Assembly: GCA_023014485.1 (NCBI GenBank)
Contig: JAJOZX010002704.1
Span: forward strand, 172,001-236,000
DNA from: Bathynomus jamesi
Taxonomy: Eukaryota > Arthropoda > Malacostraca > Isopoda > Cirolanidae
DNA: 64,000 bases
Direction of reading: 5' to 3'
Below the pieces are notes generated by a model. It was not told where the DNA came from. It was given only the letters and a program-made list of their open reading frames with translations, and ran no database searches. Position numbers and translations under genes: made by a program. Shown piece by piece: positions 43,479 through 55,738 of this stretch. The stretch's first letter is position 1; each line of letters starts with the position of its first letter.

Positions 43479-46400
43479 CTGGGGCGGATCCAGGATTTGC
43501 TGGAGGGGGGTTCGGTACGAACGCCGAAGGCTTTTACGGGGCTCCGGGGGCATCCTCCCCCGGAAAATTTTGAAAATTAAGGCTCTCAGAAACGCGTTTT
43601 TAAGCAATTTGCGGGGTGTTTGGTCAAGTTTATTAGCTTTTATAACATCTAAGGTATGTACTGATTTGAAAGAAAATTAAACAAGGAAGGTCAAAATTCG
43701 TGATAAGTTTTAAAGAAACACTGTTTACGAAAATTTCACACATCAAAACCTAAATTTCTTTTGAAAATCACACTCTATCATTCTAGATTTGTTCATTAAT
43801 ATAAGTGAAGTTATTTCATTTTTTGACAAAGTTTTGTGTTGACTGAGATATCAGTTAATCTCCCGACTCTCAAAGACTGGATCGACGAGCGCCATTCGTC
43901 GGGGTTGCTGTTCAGCGAACAGTTGAACTACAGCTTCGTAATCCACGGGCTTGTCGTAATCAATGCTCATCAACGCTAAACCCGACAATCTCTCCTTGGA
44001 CATAGTAGTCCTAAGGTACCCCTTCACAAGTTTCAAGGTACTGTTGGCACGTTCATTGTCAGCAGAAGTGACGAGTATGGTGCAAGCAATTCGCAACAAG
44101 CAGTTGATGTTTGGGAATATATCGGCATCGCAAGCCTGGAAAGAAAAAGTGATAAAGTTACAATTAAGCTAGAAAATTTTACACTAAATATTAAATATTA
44201 AATAATCGGAGCATACGAAGAATTGTCACCCCAAGATGGACATACGAAGAATTATAATTTACCTTTAATGCAGGTTGAAGCGAATCTGGTTTGGCGTTCT
44301 CTGACTGCCACTTTCTCCTCCATCGCATACTGTATATTCGATGTCAAGAGTCCCAGGGCTGGCAAGGTCTGACTCGTACATCACAGAAATCTCAGTAATG
44401 TCTGTTGCTGGCTCAACGGTGACTCTGGGAACAAGACCAAGTAACTGAACAGCCATCTTCTGAGTGGGACCGAATCTATAACAAAAAGAGTTCATTAATT
44501 ACGTGGAGAATGCAGGGAGCGAATCCAGACCAGTTGGCGTTGCCACCGTGTTACGGAAAACTGTCAGATTTTTAGAATTTAGAAGTTCGTGTTCTACAAA
44601 CGTACCTTGTTGACATCTCCTGCATAATATAGTTCAGAAAAGGAAGAAATAGAGTACGACGATAATATTCCTCAGGTGTGTCATGAGGAGTATTTGGTCT
44701 GTGCTGTTGTCCGGCAGTTGTCCTTGGTACACTGGGTTCAGTACCCACATCAAAACTGATCTTCGCAGCTTGCGAATACTATCCCCTGAACACATCGTCA
44801 GTTTTATCTCTCACTTCCTTCAGCTCTTTCTGAGTGTCCGAGATCATGTTGTAAGCCTTCACGATGTCGTTTGATTTCTTCTGAAGTTTGATGCTTAACG
44901 GCTTGATGATTGCCAAAGTTTTCATGGCAACAGTCAAGGAAATAAGAAATTGAAACGAACAAAACGTGTGATAGAAATTGCATGCTTTTTGGAGTGTCTC
45001 TCTATCCCATTTCCAATGTGTTTCAGAACTATACTGCTGGTACTGTGGTTCATTTGTAATAACTTCTAATGTTTTAATAATTGTTGGCAGCAAGAGCACA
45101 AATGTTTCATATGCTTCATGGCGTTCTACCCAACGAGTGCGGCAAAGGTCTCGGCTCTTTGATTTTTGAGATTCTGGCTGATCCAAGCTCATTACTTTCT
45201 CTAGACACCTCTGTCGCTTTGGAGAATAATTGAAAAAGTTAGAAATCTCAGTTATGGTTCCTGCCATATTGCGTACAGATGGTAGGCTACAAGCTTTTAC
45301 GATGAGAATTGCAATGCACATATATTGCCTTCGGGTTTTGCTGAACTATTATGCGTTACACCCCTCGGGCCTGGCCGGACATGTTTGAAGCGTCATCATA
45401 CCCTTGTCCACGGCAGTCTGCTATGTCTAGACCCCACTGCTCCAGTTTTCCTAAGATCATTTGAGAGATGACTTGCCCAATTATGCGTTCACTGGTTTTA
45501 AAATCTAGAAATTCTTCGCGAATAATACAATTCTTGTCAACAAACCTCAAAACAAGCGATAATTATTCAAGATTTGCATTGTCTGTCACTTCATCGCAAA
45601 GAACTGAAAAAAAACTTTGCTTCTTTTATCTCTTTGATGATCGAATCCCTAATTTGATCTCCAATTTGAACAGTAATTTGGTTTTGAATTGATTTAATGG
45701 AATATCTTGCATTGGTGCGGCATTTTGCTAATGGTTTTTTAAGATTTCATCACCAGCATCGACACGAAATTTCAGCAAGGCAAGAAAATTGCCCCTGTTT
45801 GTGTCTTGGGCGGCTGTGCTCTCATCTCTGTGACCTCTTAAGGCAATGCACTGTTTGCCACAAAGATGGACAATTTTTGTCACCCTTTTGATAACTTCTC
45901 TGTTTTTGTGCATTGTGTAGGTACGTTGACTTTCAATTTGCACCTGGATACATTTTTCAGGATTTCGAATTGTGGCAAGGAAATTGTCATAAGCGACCAT
46001 AGAATCTACGCGGTAAAGGGCGTTCTCGTGTTGACCGCACACCGTACTTACTTTTGTCCACCGTGTAAATGGACTGTTCACGAGAGCACCAAGGTTTTCT
46101 CGTGTAGCAAATAAAATGCATGGGAGACAGAAACCACCAACGCATTCCTTGCTGTACACCAGCCAAGGATAGCCGATTACAACCATTCATAAACACTTTG
46201 GGGAAAGAATAAAAATAATCCTTTCCTGGTTGAAAATGGTTAGTTATGATATTGAACCATCTAACAGGAATTTTCTGACGCAACAGGGCACCAACGTCAA
46301 TATCATGTACCGATGCATGGCAAGCAGGATTACCTGCAATAAAAACAAAATGCGGAGCTATTATAATTATATTAAGAAAATGAAGTAAGATTTAACTTAT

Positions 46401-46930
46401 TTTAGTTTTTAGTCTTAACCGTAAAATATATAAAAACAAGAAAAATGGTTTTCTGTGAGTCAGCTTGTCGTACAACACGTGTTCCTACCGGTATCACTGG
46501 CGCTACTGCGAATCTTCTTTGCAGTCGGGGTAGATTGTCCTTCTTCATCACTGTTAAAACGAAAGACAATGAATTTAATATGAGCAATCGATCAGTAGCT
46601 GTAAGTAGTTTTTAAAGTCATTGTTTTAGTTTACAATACAGTTATTAATTAACCTTGCCACTGACGAGGGATGGACCAAACTTGATGGACCAAAAAATCG
46701 GTCAATTCTTGGTTGCTGTTTAACTCTTCTTGACATTGTAAACCGAAAATTCTATTAAATAAATACTTTGAATGAATATTGCTTTTTAAACTTTTAAGTA
46801 TTAAAGTAAGACACAGGGTCGACTAACGATCTGAAACAAATGAAACAAAAGTCAGTTAGCTTTGGGAGCGGGGCTTTCTGGTTTAGGGGGGTTCGATCGA
46901 ACCCCCCGAACCCTCCCTGGATCCGCCACA
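43479..46930 (-). mobile_element. hAT element with decayed transposase, inserted in the LINE
   Basis: The ends are ctggggcggatccagg and cctggatccgccaca. The flanks share ggttgt (43473-43478 and 46931-46936); an 8-bp duplication is expected, so the outer two bases have probably diverged. Further inverted similarity lies next to the ends (ggttcg and cgaacc). It carries the transposase remnants at 43851-46590. Confidence 0.8.
43851..46590 (-). pseudogene. hAT transposase (ZMYM/P52rIPK-like), at least five breaks
   Basis: Reading right to left: the N-terminal TTF-type zinc finger region near 46.0-46.2 kb (GGFCLPCILFATRENLGALV); a linker with RGHRDESTAAQDTNRGNFL; the catalytic region with CRGQGYDDASNMSGQARG at 45.36-45.42 kb; RTRWVERHEAYETF and QYSSETHWKWD at 45.0-45.15 kb; then the C-terminal dimerisation domain LVTSADNERANSTLKLVKGY at about 44.05 kb, ending at 43851. 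The frames are separated by stops and shifts near 45.7, 45.34, 44.77, 44.5 and 44.2 kb. Some gaps could be introns (for example tgcag|g near 46335), but the stops show decay. Confidence 0.75.
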
Positions 46931-46936
46931 GGTTGT

Positions 46937-47235
46937 AGATGTCCAATGTTTTTCTCCTAAAGCTATTAATAGTGGTGTTCTTCAGGGCTCTGTCCTGTCA
47001 CTCACTCTTTTCCTTTTATTCATCAATGATATTTTAAGTCGCACTTCCTGTCGCATCCACTGCTATGCCGATGATTCCATTCTTCACTTCTCCACCCGCT
47101 TCACAAAGCGTTTCTTTCAACGGTCACTCCATGATTCACGTAGGATGGTTATGGTAAACTCTGATCTTTCTACTATCTCTGACTGGGGCAGAGAAAACCT
47201 TGTGGCTTTTAATGCTTCACGTGAGGAAGATTTTT
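46937..47235 (+). pseudogene. Jockey-type LINE reverse transcriptase, continued
   Basis: It continues the protein interrupted at 43472: INSGVLQGSVLS, FLLFINDIL and HCYADDSILHFS (the catalytic YADD box), then ISDWGRENLVAFNASR. It ends abruptly near 47235. Confidence 0.8.
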
Positions 47236-47389
47236 TGTAAATAGTTATTTAGACAATTTTAGCAGTCAGAAGATTTTGAACACGACAAACAGGTCTTCTT
47301 GACTTGTGATCTGATACTTTTGATTATTTTTTATTTGCTCTGTAGAAATTTTCCACTGCATCTTCAAACTCTCCGCATGCATGTGTTAC

Positions 47390-50300
47390 TAGAGTGTGTC
47401 AATTTTAGTAAAGTCAACAATTCAAAAACTACTAATGCTCAAATGATGTCATATTATCTAGCAAACTTAGAAATATCTTTAGTGTTGTTTAAAAAAGCCA
47501 TTTACCTACTTATATTTGACCATAAAGGTTTGAAATATAACCTAAATATGACTGTAGCATCGTATATCAATGTGCCATTGATATGTGTGGTTAACTTTGG
47601 TTATTTTTGGTGTGCAGTATGGTTTCTAAGCTTCACATAATCACAAATACTGGCGTTTTGATTGTGAATGCATGTATTTTCCCTCCTTTTTGACAATTTT
47701 GATTACTTCGTAATGTAAATATTGTGTAATTCAAATTATTCGAAATGTTATGTGTGACCCAAACTTTCTGTATATTTTGATATGATAGATATGTGAAATT
47801 ATCATTACTTTGAATAATTAAGTCTTGTACCTATAACAACAACCTTTTATCTGAACTTATAAGAAGATATTAAAAATTTCAATTAACTTAATTTTATGTA
47901 ATCATAATCAGTAGGCCTATCCAAATTTCAATGACATTTCTTTTGTTCACAGGTCCACAGGATGAGTCAGAAAAAAATCAGAACCCGAAGCAAATCAAGT
48001 TGTCACCTAAGTCATTTGGCGGGGACTGGGAGGGAACTTCCCCCTGCTGAGCTGCCCACAGCCAGAGATCTGCTGAGGTATGGTTTGTTGAGGAGAGAGA
48101 TGAGTGAGGAAGACAGGAGGAATTACCCAGTTAATGACCTGATTAACAGCGGCATTGTTCCAGGGCTATTGGCTCTGTGGAGAAAGGCCAACGCTCTATT
48201 CATAGGACCTGTAATCAACACTGAGGTCAGGATCAGGGCTAAAGTGAAGGTACTGTGGGATGAGGCAGTGAAGGTGTCCATTGGCAATGTGAAGCTAGAG
48301 GTCAAAGATAGGTTCATGATGAAACTGGACAAATTGGTGGACATCCTGACCTGTCACTGTGTGATCAGGAGCTGCAGTGAGCTTGGGTGCAACCCTGTCT
48401 GCAACAGTGAGGTTCACTGCAGCTGACTGCAGCTGCAGGAGCGAGCAGAAGATACCAGTGCATGAGCTTGCCTTCATTAAAGGTCAGAGAGAAAAGGTGG
48501 GCAGTGTGGGGGCACACCAGATGGGTCTAGCTGATCACCCTGAGACCAGGAGATAGGAAGCAGTGCTGCAGAGACAGGAGCAGAGAAGGAAGGTCGAGGA
48601 GAAGAGGAGGAGGAAGGCAGAGTCAGCCAAGAAAGAAGAGGAGTTGAGGGAGGAGTCACTGCTGGAGATGTAGTTGGAGGAGACTAGCGATATACTGGAG
48701 GAGGCAGGGAGGAGAAAGGAGGACGAAGACTTCATACCAGAGGCTGCGACAACTTATTCCTTGCCTGTGGCTAAGAAGAAGAAATACAACACTGAAGATA
48801 TCACCAACATAGCTCTGGCTAGCTTGAGACATCACACTGGGCTGAGAGAGACTGCAGAGATTGCCACTGCTGCCTGGATTGATGCTGGTCTTATCACAGA
48901 GTTTGACACAGCACTGGTGATTCACCACAACAAGGTGAGGAGGGCTCAGGAGAGACTGACTAAGGAGCTGGTCAAGAAGTTTGATGAAGAGATGGGAAAA
49001 GAGATGACACCAAAGTGATGATGGAAGCTGAGGGCAGCGACAGGCAGTTTCCTGACCTCATTAAGGAAGAACACTACACAGTATGCAATGAACCAGGTGA
49101 GAAATATTTGTGGCATTTTGTACCAGAGGAAGCTGCAGAGGAGAGAAGTCATGCTGAGGTCACTGCTGATCATCTGGTGAACTGGCTAAGAGAGAGAGGA
49201 GCAGACCAGACCCTTTTGGCCATAAAAGGTGAAAGTACTAATGTGAATACTGGCTGAGAGGGAGGAGTAATGCATTATGTGGAGGCCAAGCTTAGCAGGA
49301 AGTTGGTGTGGATTGTCTGTGACTTGCACACTGGGGAGCTGAGTCTCAGACACCTAGTGACTGCACTGGATGGCAAGACATTGAGCAACAAGTGGTCTGG
49401 GCCCCTAGGGAAGATGTTAGACACTGCCACTGAGCTGGAGATCAACCCAAACTTCACAAAGATCACTGTTGGTCCTTCTCTACCCCATCTCAGTCAGGAG
49501 GTAGTAAAGGACCTCAGCACAGACCAATCATATGGCTACAGAATCATCACTGCCATCAGATCGGGAGAGGTACCTCAGAGTCTAGCTCTCCTGGAGATTG
49601 GGCCAGTCTATCACAGTAGGTGGGTCACCACGGCTCTAAGGTTCTGCAGATTGTGGATTTCCAAACATGGGCTGAGGGGTAGGAACCTGAAGAATCTGAG
49701 GATAATTGTGGAATTCATAGTGGGAGTCTACATGCCAAATTGGTTCAACATCAAGTTAAATCACAGCTGTGTGGAGGGTCCCAGGCATGTACTGTACCAG
49801 CTGGAGCTGTTCAGAAGTCAGAAGAAGGAGGTGATAGGAATAGTGATGCCAACAGCGAAGAGATTAGCCTGGTATGCACACTCTGAGGCTGTGCTCCAGG
49901 CCATGCTGTGCAGTGAGGTGGAGGAGGAGAGGAGGGAGGCAGTGAAGAGGATACTGGAAATCAAAGGTGAAGGAGATGAGGACACACAGGTAGGAGACTG
50001 CAGTGTCAGACCCAGTAAGACTCCTGACATCAACCCAGATGCCACCAAACTCTCGGAGCTTATTGACTGGAACTCTGGCGTGACTGAGCCTCCTCTGACC
50101 TGCTCCCTCACCACTGCTGCAATCAAGGAGTTTCTGGATAGACCAATAGAAGTTCCTGCATGACCCTCACACACACAGTCAGTAGAGAGGTGTGTAAGGA
50201 TGACAACTGAAGCAGCACAACATGTTTACTCACAAGAGAGGAGGGAGGCGTACATCAGTGGCCAGGTGGCCAGTAGGGAGCTCATGTCCAGGAACAAGAG

Positions 50301-50617
50301 CAAGGCAGACATGGCATCCTTGGCAAAGTTCAAGAAACCTATCTATATTTCTAAGTTTTAATATTGAAATACAATCAAAATGTCTTTAATTGTATGTAAT
50401 GTATGTAAAATGTAGTTATATACAATAAAAAAAATACTTGCAAAAATTGCTGATTTTTCATAAACTTCAACTTCAAATATAAGTAGCTAGGAGTGGTCAA
50501 ATCTGGATTTTAAAGCCATATTTCGATTTAGCACATAAAAACGCATCATTTGGTCACTAGTGGTCTTTGAAAATCTAAAGAGTTCACTTTGCTCCCTAAA
50601 ATTGACACCCTAATATG
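47390..50617 (+). mobile_element. Second inverted-repeat transposon of the unclassified group
   Basis: Sequence near 47395-47530 (gtgtcaattttag ... aatgatg ... cttatatttga) is similar to the reverse complement of 50477-50612, which suggests diverged inverted repeats around the gene at 47962-50163. The polyadenylation-type AATAAA near 50425 lies downstream of the gene. The exact ends are unclear. Confidence 0.45.
47962..50163 (+). pseudogene. Transposase-like gene, distant relative of the one at 4.4-6.7 kb
   Basis: It starts MSQKKIRTRSKSSCHLSHLA and has ELPTARDLLRYGLL, DRFMMKLDKLVDILTC and Cys-rich CSCRSEQKIPVHELAF, then a Glu/Arg/Lys-rich coiled-coil-like stretch, KKKKYNTEDITNIALASL, EEHYTVCNEPGEKYLWHF, and ESTNVNTG followed by CDLHTGELSLRHL. 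A shift lies near 48415, stops at about 48555 and 48672, an overlap at 49015 and a TGA at 49255. Compared with the 4.4-kb gene it keeps NTGxxGG ... CxxHxxEL, but the Asp in front of T is Glu here. The last 297 codons (from 49270) are open. The family is multi-copy in invertebrates; a transposase role is inference. Confidence 0.6.
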
Positions 50618-50696
50618 TTACTCGAATGGTGCGTTTCATACAACATCCCTATATTGTTACAGTACAAGAAATTAACCTGTGTGTTCTTTATTCCAG

Positions 50697-50885
50697 TACC
50701 TCGAACTGCGATTCAATTCCATCCTGCTTAAGAAACTGGGGTCCGTTGCTCAAATGATCAACATGGGTTTGTATCTTGGGATTTGCCTTTACGCCCCTTC
50801 TCTGGCGCTCTCATCAGTGACTAGTCTTCCGACATGGGCCTCCATCATTAGCCTCGGCCTCGTCTGCACACTGTACATATCTATC
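50697..50885 (+). CDS. SLC5-family transporter, exon 3
   Basis: The acceptor tattccag|tac leads to YLELRFNSILLKKLGSVAQM, the conserved YLExRF block. Two membrane segments follow, with LYAPSLALSSVT and LGLVCTLYISIV. The donor is atc|gtgagt at 50886. The phase is 0 at both ends. It lies 22.6 kb from exon 2 but fits it without a gap in the family alignment. The remaining exons are not found in the window; intron 3 runs to its end, at least 13.1 kb. Confidence 0.85.
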
Positions 50886-51134
50886 GTGAGTTTTCACACA
50901 TTCTCGTAAATATCTTTATACCGTGGGTTTTCATACGGTCTCGTAAATGTCGTCTCGTTGGAATAAAAAGCAAGAGTTTAGCTGTTACATATTTTTATAT
51001 AAATACGTTTCATAATTTGTGCAGTTAATTAGTTCACGTTCATTACAGTTGTACATAAGTGCTATTTCAGAGAACTGAACATACTTGTTTTCATATGCAG
51101 GTTTGCAACCACAGGTGAATATTTGCAAGTTACA

Positions 51135-51140
51135 TCTACT

Positions 51141-51171
<31 letters not shown>

Positions 51172-51210
51172 TAATAATAATAATAATAATAATAGTAACA
51201 ATAATAATAA
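51135..51210. repeat. (AAT)n microsatellite
   Basis: A run of aat units in SLC5 intron 3, with small interruptions. Confidence 0.9.
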
Positions 51211-52470
51211 AGCTGTATTTAATAGAAAACACGTTATTGACAAAATAATATTACACTATTTTTAACAAGAACAAAACAAATTTTGAAACATATTTATTTT
51301 ACCACAGTTGACTCACCATTTGGCCTGGGCTCTCAAATTAACTAAAAAGTAACACATATATTATAGGAACCTAACACACATGACTGAGAAATACATAAAA
51401 TATCTCAAGTATAAAAATAATGATTCGTTTATAAGCTGCAAAGAGTTAATAATAAAATATGAGAAATAGCGTCGCGATAAAATATCCTAAATACTCAGTA
51501 GTACCTTAATTCCAAACCTTAAAGTACTAAGTACGTACATTAGTTAGGGTAGTAGTATACCCGAAAAATGTGAGACAGCAATGGATCAATTTGAAAATTT
51601 CCCCCCCTCACCGTCCTTCATGGCGGTCCTCCACCGTCCTTCATGGAGGTCCTCCACCGTCCTTCATGGCGGTCCCTCCTTTATGAGGTGTCCTTCATGG
51701 TCCTTCAAAAAAAAAAAATTAAAAAATAAATTTAAAAAAATTAAATTTAAAAAATTAAATTAAAAAAAATAAATTTTAAAAATGATTCGTCTTCACCTTC
51801 AAAAAATTTAAGAAAGGATTGAGCCTCGCCTTCCTCCTTCGAAAAAGTTCTTTCATGAGGCAAACAAGAACAAACATGAAAAAACATACATACATTCAAG
51901 TACTTTCCGCAAATTAGAAGACAGTAGAAATGGAAACGAATGAAAGGTTTTAATAGGCCTAACGAGATTGCACATTAACACCCAATTTTCAAATGTTAAC
52001 AAATTGCGAACAATACATAAATGAAAATCAGAGTGATCATATTTTAAACCTAATACAAGTTCTTTGTTTAAGATCTGCATTATGAAAAATAAAATTAATA
52101 TTTATCATTTTAATTTAAATAAATTAATTTCTCTCTTTTTTAAGGGAAACTGGCTTATTTTCAAACGAGATGACCTTCAAATACAATATATACATATAGT
52201 ACACTCATATTTGTTTATTTAAATATGTAGTTTTCTGTTATTTACGCTGATATATACCATTACATTCACTTTCACATGCTATCTTCTGGTATGTGAATTA
52301 ATAATTTTACTATACAGCAAATTTCGTTATAAAATTGCATATGCTAAAAAGAACATCAAGCTGCGTAACACAGCTTTGAATCTGAAGCATCAATTCTGTT
52401 ATCCTCCGCTAAACATCCACTTAAATATTATTACTAATATTGATTTATTGTTATTATTACATATATATAT
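51211..52470. other. SLC5 intron 3, AT-rich, nothing coding
   Basis: No exon or transposon is recognised. At 51605-51700 ccgtccttcatggcggtcct is repeated imperfectly about four times, followed by an A-rich low-complexity stretch to 51780. Confidence 0.4.
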
Positions 52471-52592
52471 GTACACGTGTTAAGAGTATTTAAATTAAAT
52501 ATATTGATTTCAATTCCCTTCGTAATAAAAGCATCTGGCAACTATACCCCCAATCTTGCTATACAGTATATTTCTCTCAGTAATTGTTTTCA
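52455..52592 (+). repeat. Dispersed direct repeat, copy 1
   Basis: The segment with tacacgtgttaagagtattt, then aattaaatatattgattt and gcatctggcaactatacccc, is repeated at 54010-54130 in the same orientation, with a few differences. Confidence 0.7.
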
Positions 52593-52661
52593 GGTTATTT
52601 GCTAAGTTTAACTTTCTTCTAAAGACTATTAGCTGCAACTAATCTTGTTATTATTATTATT

Positions 52662-52712
<51 letters not shown>

Positions 52713-53400
52713 CATCCAAATAAGTAGGTTCGGGTAAAAAATTTCTTATTAGATGCAATTAAAGAAAACGGGATGTCAAATTTATGTGGGTTGTCATTTT
52801 TAAATAGATGCAGCGGGAAATAGGTATTGAAAGTTGAGAGATTTTTCATTAAGAACCTTTCTACTTGTAGTTATAGTTAGGACTATTCACATTACTTTAA
52901 TTATCATTTCTCTAATTTAACGGCTGTTCACAATTCCTCATAATTCTCATAATAAACGTATTTGTTTTCACACCAGTCAGGCCACTGTTTACATCAATCA
53001 CACAGAATGTTCATGCTTATTGTTTTTGTCATTAGCTGTACCAATCATGTCTTTACAGACTGAAGCCTACCGTTACACAACGTTTAAAATGTTATAATTA
53101 ATGCTTTATGATATCAGATCTCGTATAAAAAGCATTATTTTCTGTACAAATGGCCACAAAAATACTTTCAATCCTAATATATGTACGTATAGTATGCAAC
53201 ATACGCCTTTTCACCTGTATTAAAAACGTAAAAGTATCATCATGCGATCTTAGTTTCCGCAATGACGTGAGCTCTAACATTTAATTTAAAATTATTTAAC
53301 AGATCATTCGAGGGAACTGTACATCGATCTCATTAGAACTTCTGACTCATAATAACCCGCTATGCATATTTACAAGAGTCGAATTTAAATAAATAAATAA

Positions 53401-53440
<40 letters not shown>

Positions 53441-53748
53441 TATATCCCTTACTACACACGCATGCATCTTACACACTACACAGTCTTTTCAAAAAGGTGT
53501 AATTTCAATAGTTTCGGAGATTCGCGATTGGCCCCTCCTTCCTGCCTGCATCGTATATAGTACCAAGCAAGTCTCTCCACAGTTTACAGGTTTCCTCATT
53601 GTCTAAAATTTATAAAGTTCTCTCTTATTGTTTTCCTTATTGTAACGGACATCACAACCGAATTTAAATAGAATTTAAGTATTATGTCGAGCAACATAGC
53701 TAGATAACCCCGCCACAGCCTAGTTTCTTTGCATAATCATGAAACAAG

Positions 53749-53791
<43 letters not shown>

Positions 53792-54009
53792 CACGGCAAA
53801 AGTAGTTTGAAGATTTATTCCATCACACGACTGATTATAATTATACACTTTAGAGGAGTTTGCAAATTGCATATACTTAGACAAAAAGTATTAGATCTTA
53901 TGATGATTTCATGTCATTATCAGCATGCTTCACTGTCCTTTCAGTCATTGTGACCGTAGAACGTACCAGAACTATGGTCTTGACAAACCACAATGTGTTA
54001 AATTTAAAT

Positions 54010-54130
54010 ATTGACTTATTGTTATTATTACATATATATGTACACGTGTTAAGAGTATTTAAATTAAATATATTGATTTAAATACATTTCGTAATAAGAG
54101 CATCTGGTAACTCTACCCCAATTTTGCTAT
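54010..54130 (+). repeat. Dispersed direct repeat, copy 2
   Basis: Second copy of the 52455-52592 segment, ending where the LINE fragment begins (aaaatgaaaatgaaaaggtt). It may be the flank or tail of that LINE. Confidence 0.65.
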
Positions 54131-54770
54131 ATGAAAATGAAAATGAAAAGGTTTATTGCCAGACTATAGTCCATATGGCAAATATTATTCATACAATGAC
54201 AGTTCATACACTAAGGGTAGAAATATATACAATTGATTAGAAATAATACTGCACTGTCGAAGTTAAGTGGAGCTACAGACAGACAGACGTTTTCGTACCA
54301 AGAAGTCCATAGCTTAGGCCTTAGAGGATAAATGGCAGGACTCATGGATAGCTTGGATGATCGGGTTGGTTGATTTTTTAATTCTTTGCATTAGAATGTG
54401 TTGAGCACGTCTTGTTACCTCCGGGAAGCTCGGGACATTGCGGGTAGCAAACATTTGCGAAGCTGAGCATCTCGGGGGTAATTTATGTAAGAGTCTAAAA
54501 GAACTGTTGTACAGCAAATTTAGGGTACTGCCAGAACCTTTTTTATAATTCACACAGAGCTGCAGACCGTATATATTACTGCAGAAAGTACGAAAGAGTG
54601 TGTCTTTAGCTTCACTTGTACAGAAACGAACGCTCCTTATGGTCATATTCGCTTTAGCATACAGGCTTCGAGACTGTTTTCTTATATCCGAGTCATCACT
54701 CAAGGAGCTGGTAATAGTTTGACCCAATTACTTAAACTCTTGTACTTCCTCAATTACTTCACCATTCATT
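54125..54770 (-). pseudogene. LINE reverse transcriptase C-terminal fragment, another family
   Basis: The minus-strand frame of 137 codons (54727-54314) contains SDDSDIRKQSRSLYAKANMT, then FRTFCSNIYGLQLCVNYKKG and LLHKLPPRCSASQMFATRNV, the conserved C-terminal region of non-LTR retrotransposon ORFs. It is not the family found at 3.1 kb. The upstream part is missing. Confidence 0.7.
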
Positions 54771-55086
54771 TTAAACCTTATGTGAAAAATGCTCTGTATC
54801 AATTGGTCCACAATTAACCCACCCCTTATATCCACAGTCTAACTATAGAGTAGATTAAGTCTAGCCTTGTAGGGGTCAGCCTAGAGATTCCGGAAATGGT
54901 CCAGAGCGGGCAGATAAATTGAGGTCCACAGTAGGATTCCTCACCAAATTAGGTTAGGGCAATCTACCTTCACCTTTGTTACGCTATGAGTTGATGCTAG
55001 GTCTTAGGCCACAATGTAGGCCTAATTTGTCTGACCCAGCTTAATTTACTGCGTTTACTTCTAACTGGGTTAAAAACACAATTAGT

Positions 55087-55520
55087 CACTTACTACTAGT
55101 TATTAGAGACCCTTTTCCCCTTTTGTTTAATTGTTGAGAGCGTACTTGCTGGTGGGGATCTTTTTTCCGTTGTTTGTTCTTCCCCCTTCCCTCGTTCCGT
55201 CTTGTAACCCCGTTCCTCGTTTTCGTTCCCCCTTGTCCACCTTTTCGCTGGGCTTTTTCCACCAGCGACCTCTTGGTTTTTTGGTTGGTTGATCGGTAAT
55301 GTATATCTATTACCGAGCACGCTCTTGTCACACAGTATATAAATACTAGTGTGGAGAATAACTCTGGTGAGCAACCAATTGGTTTCATCCACCCAGTTAT
55401 TGACATAAAAGGAATTTAATAATTGTTCGATTAACTACCTACCTACTCAGTGAACCATTTTCGTTACATCCCAACTACCCACATATCAGTTTTCCATATA
55501 CTGGGGGCCCCGGGAGATAA
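55087..55520 (+). repeat. LTR-like segment next to the BEL pol arm
   Basis: A TATATAAATA at 55335-55344 is followed about 30 bases later by a possible start. At 55505 tgggggccccgggagataaa looks like a primer binding site for a plus-strand LTR. The adjacent BEL pol is on the minus strand, so the orientation does not agree; it could instead be the minus-strand 3' LTR of that element. Undecided. Confidence 0.3.
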
Positions 55521-55738
55521 AAATTTTGGTGTCAATGTCACCAATTTTTATGTCTGAGTATAGACTAGCTAACTATTTGACTGTAAATGCCTGTTAATCT
55601 GATTAACAGTGACTATCCTCACCATCTCATGGAGAAGATGTAGCATTTAATTAGAAGAGAAAATATACATCCATAAGATGAAACTGTCTATGGTCTTTAC
55701 CATAAGAAAAGGAAAAGTGAAAGTTAGAAGATAAATTA

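Noticed and set aside
52619..52849. Frame with an Ile-Tyr run on the minus strand
   Set aside because: The run is a translated (TA)n microsatellite.
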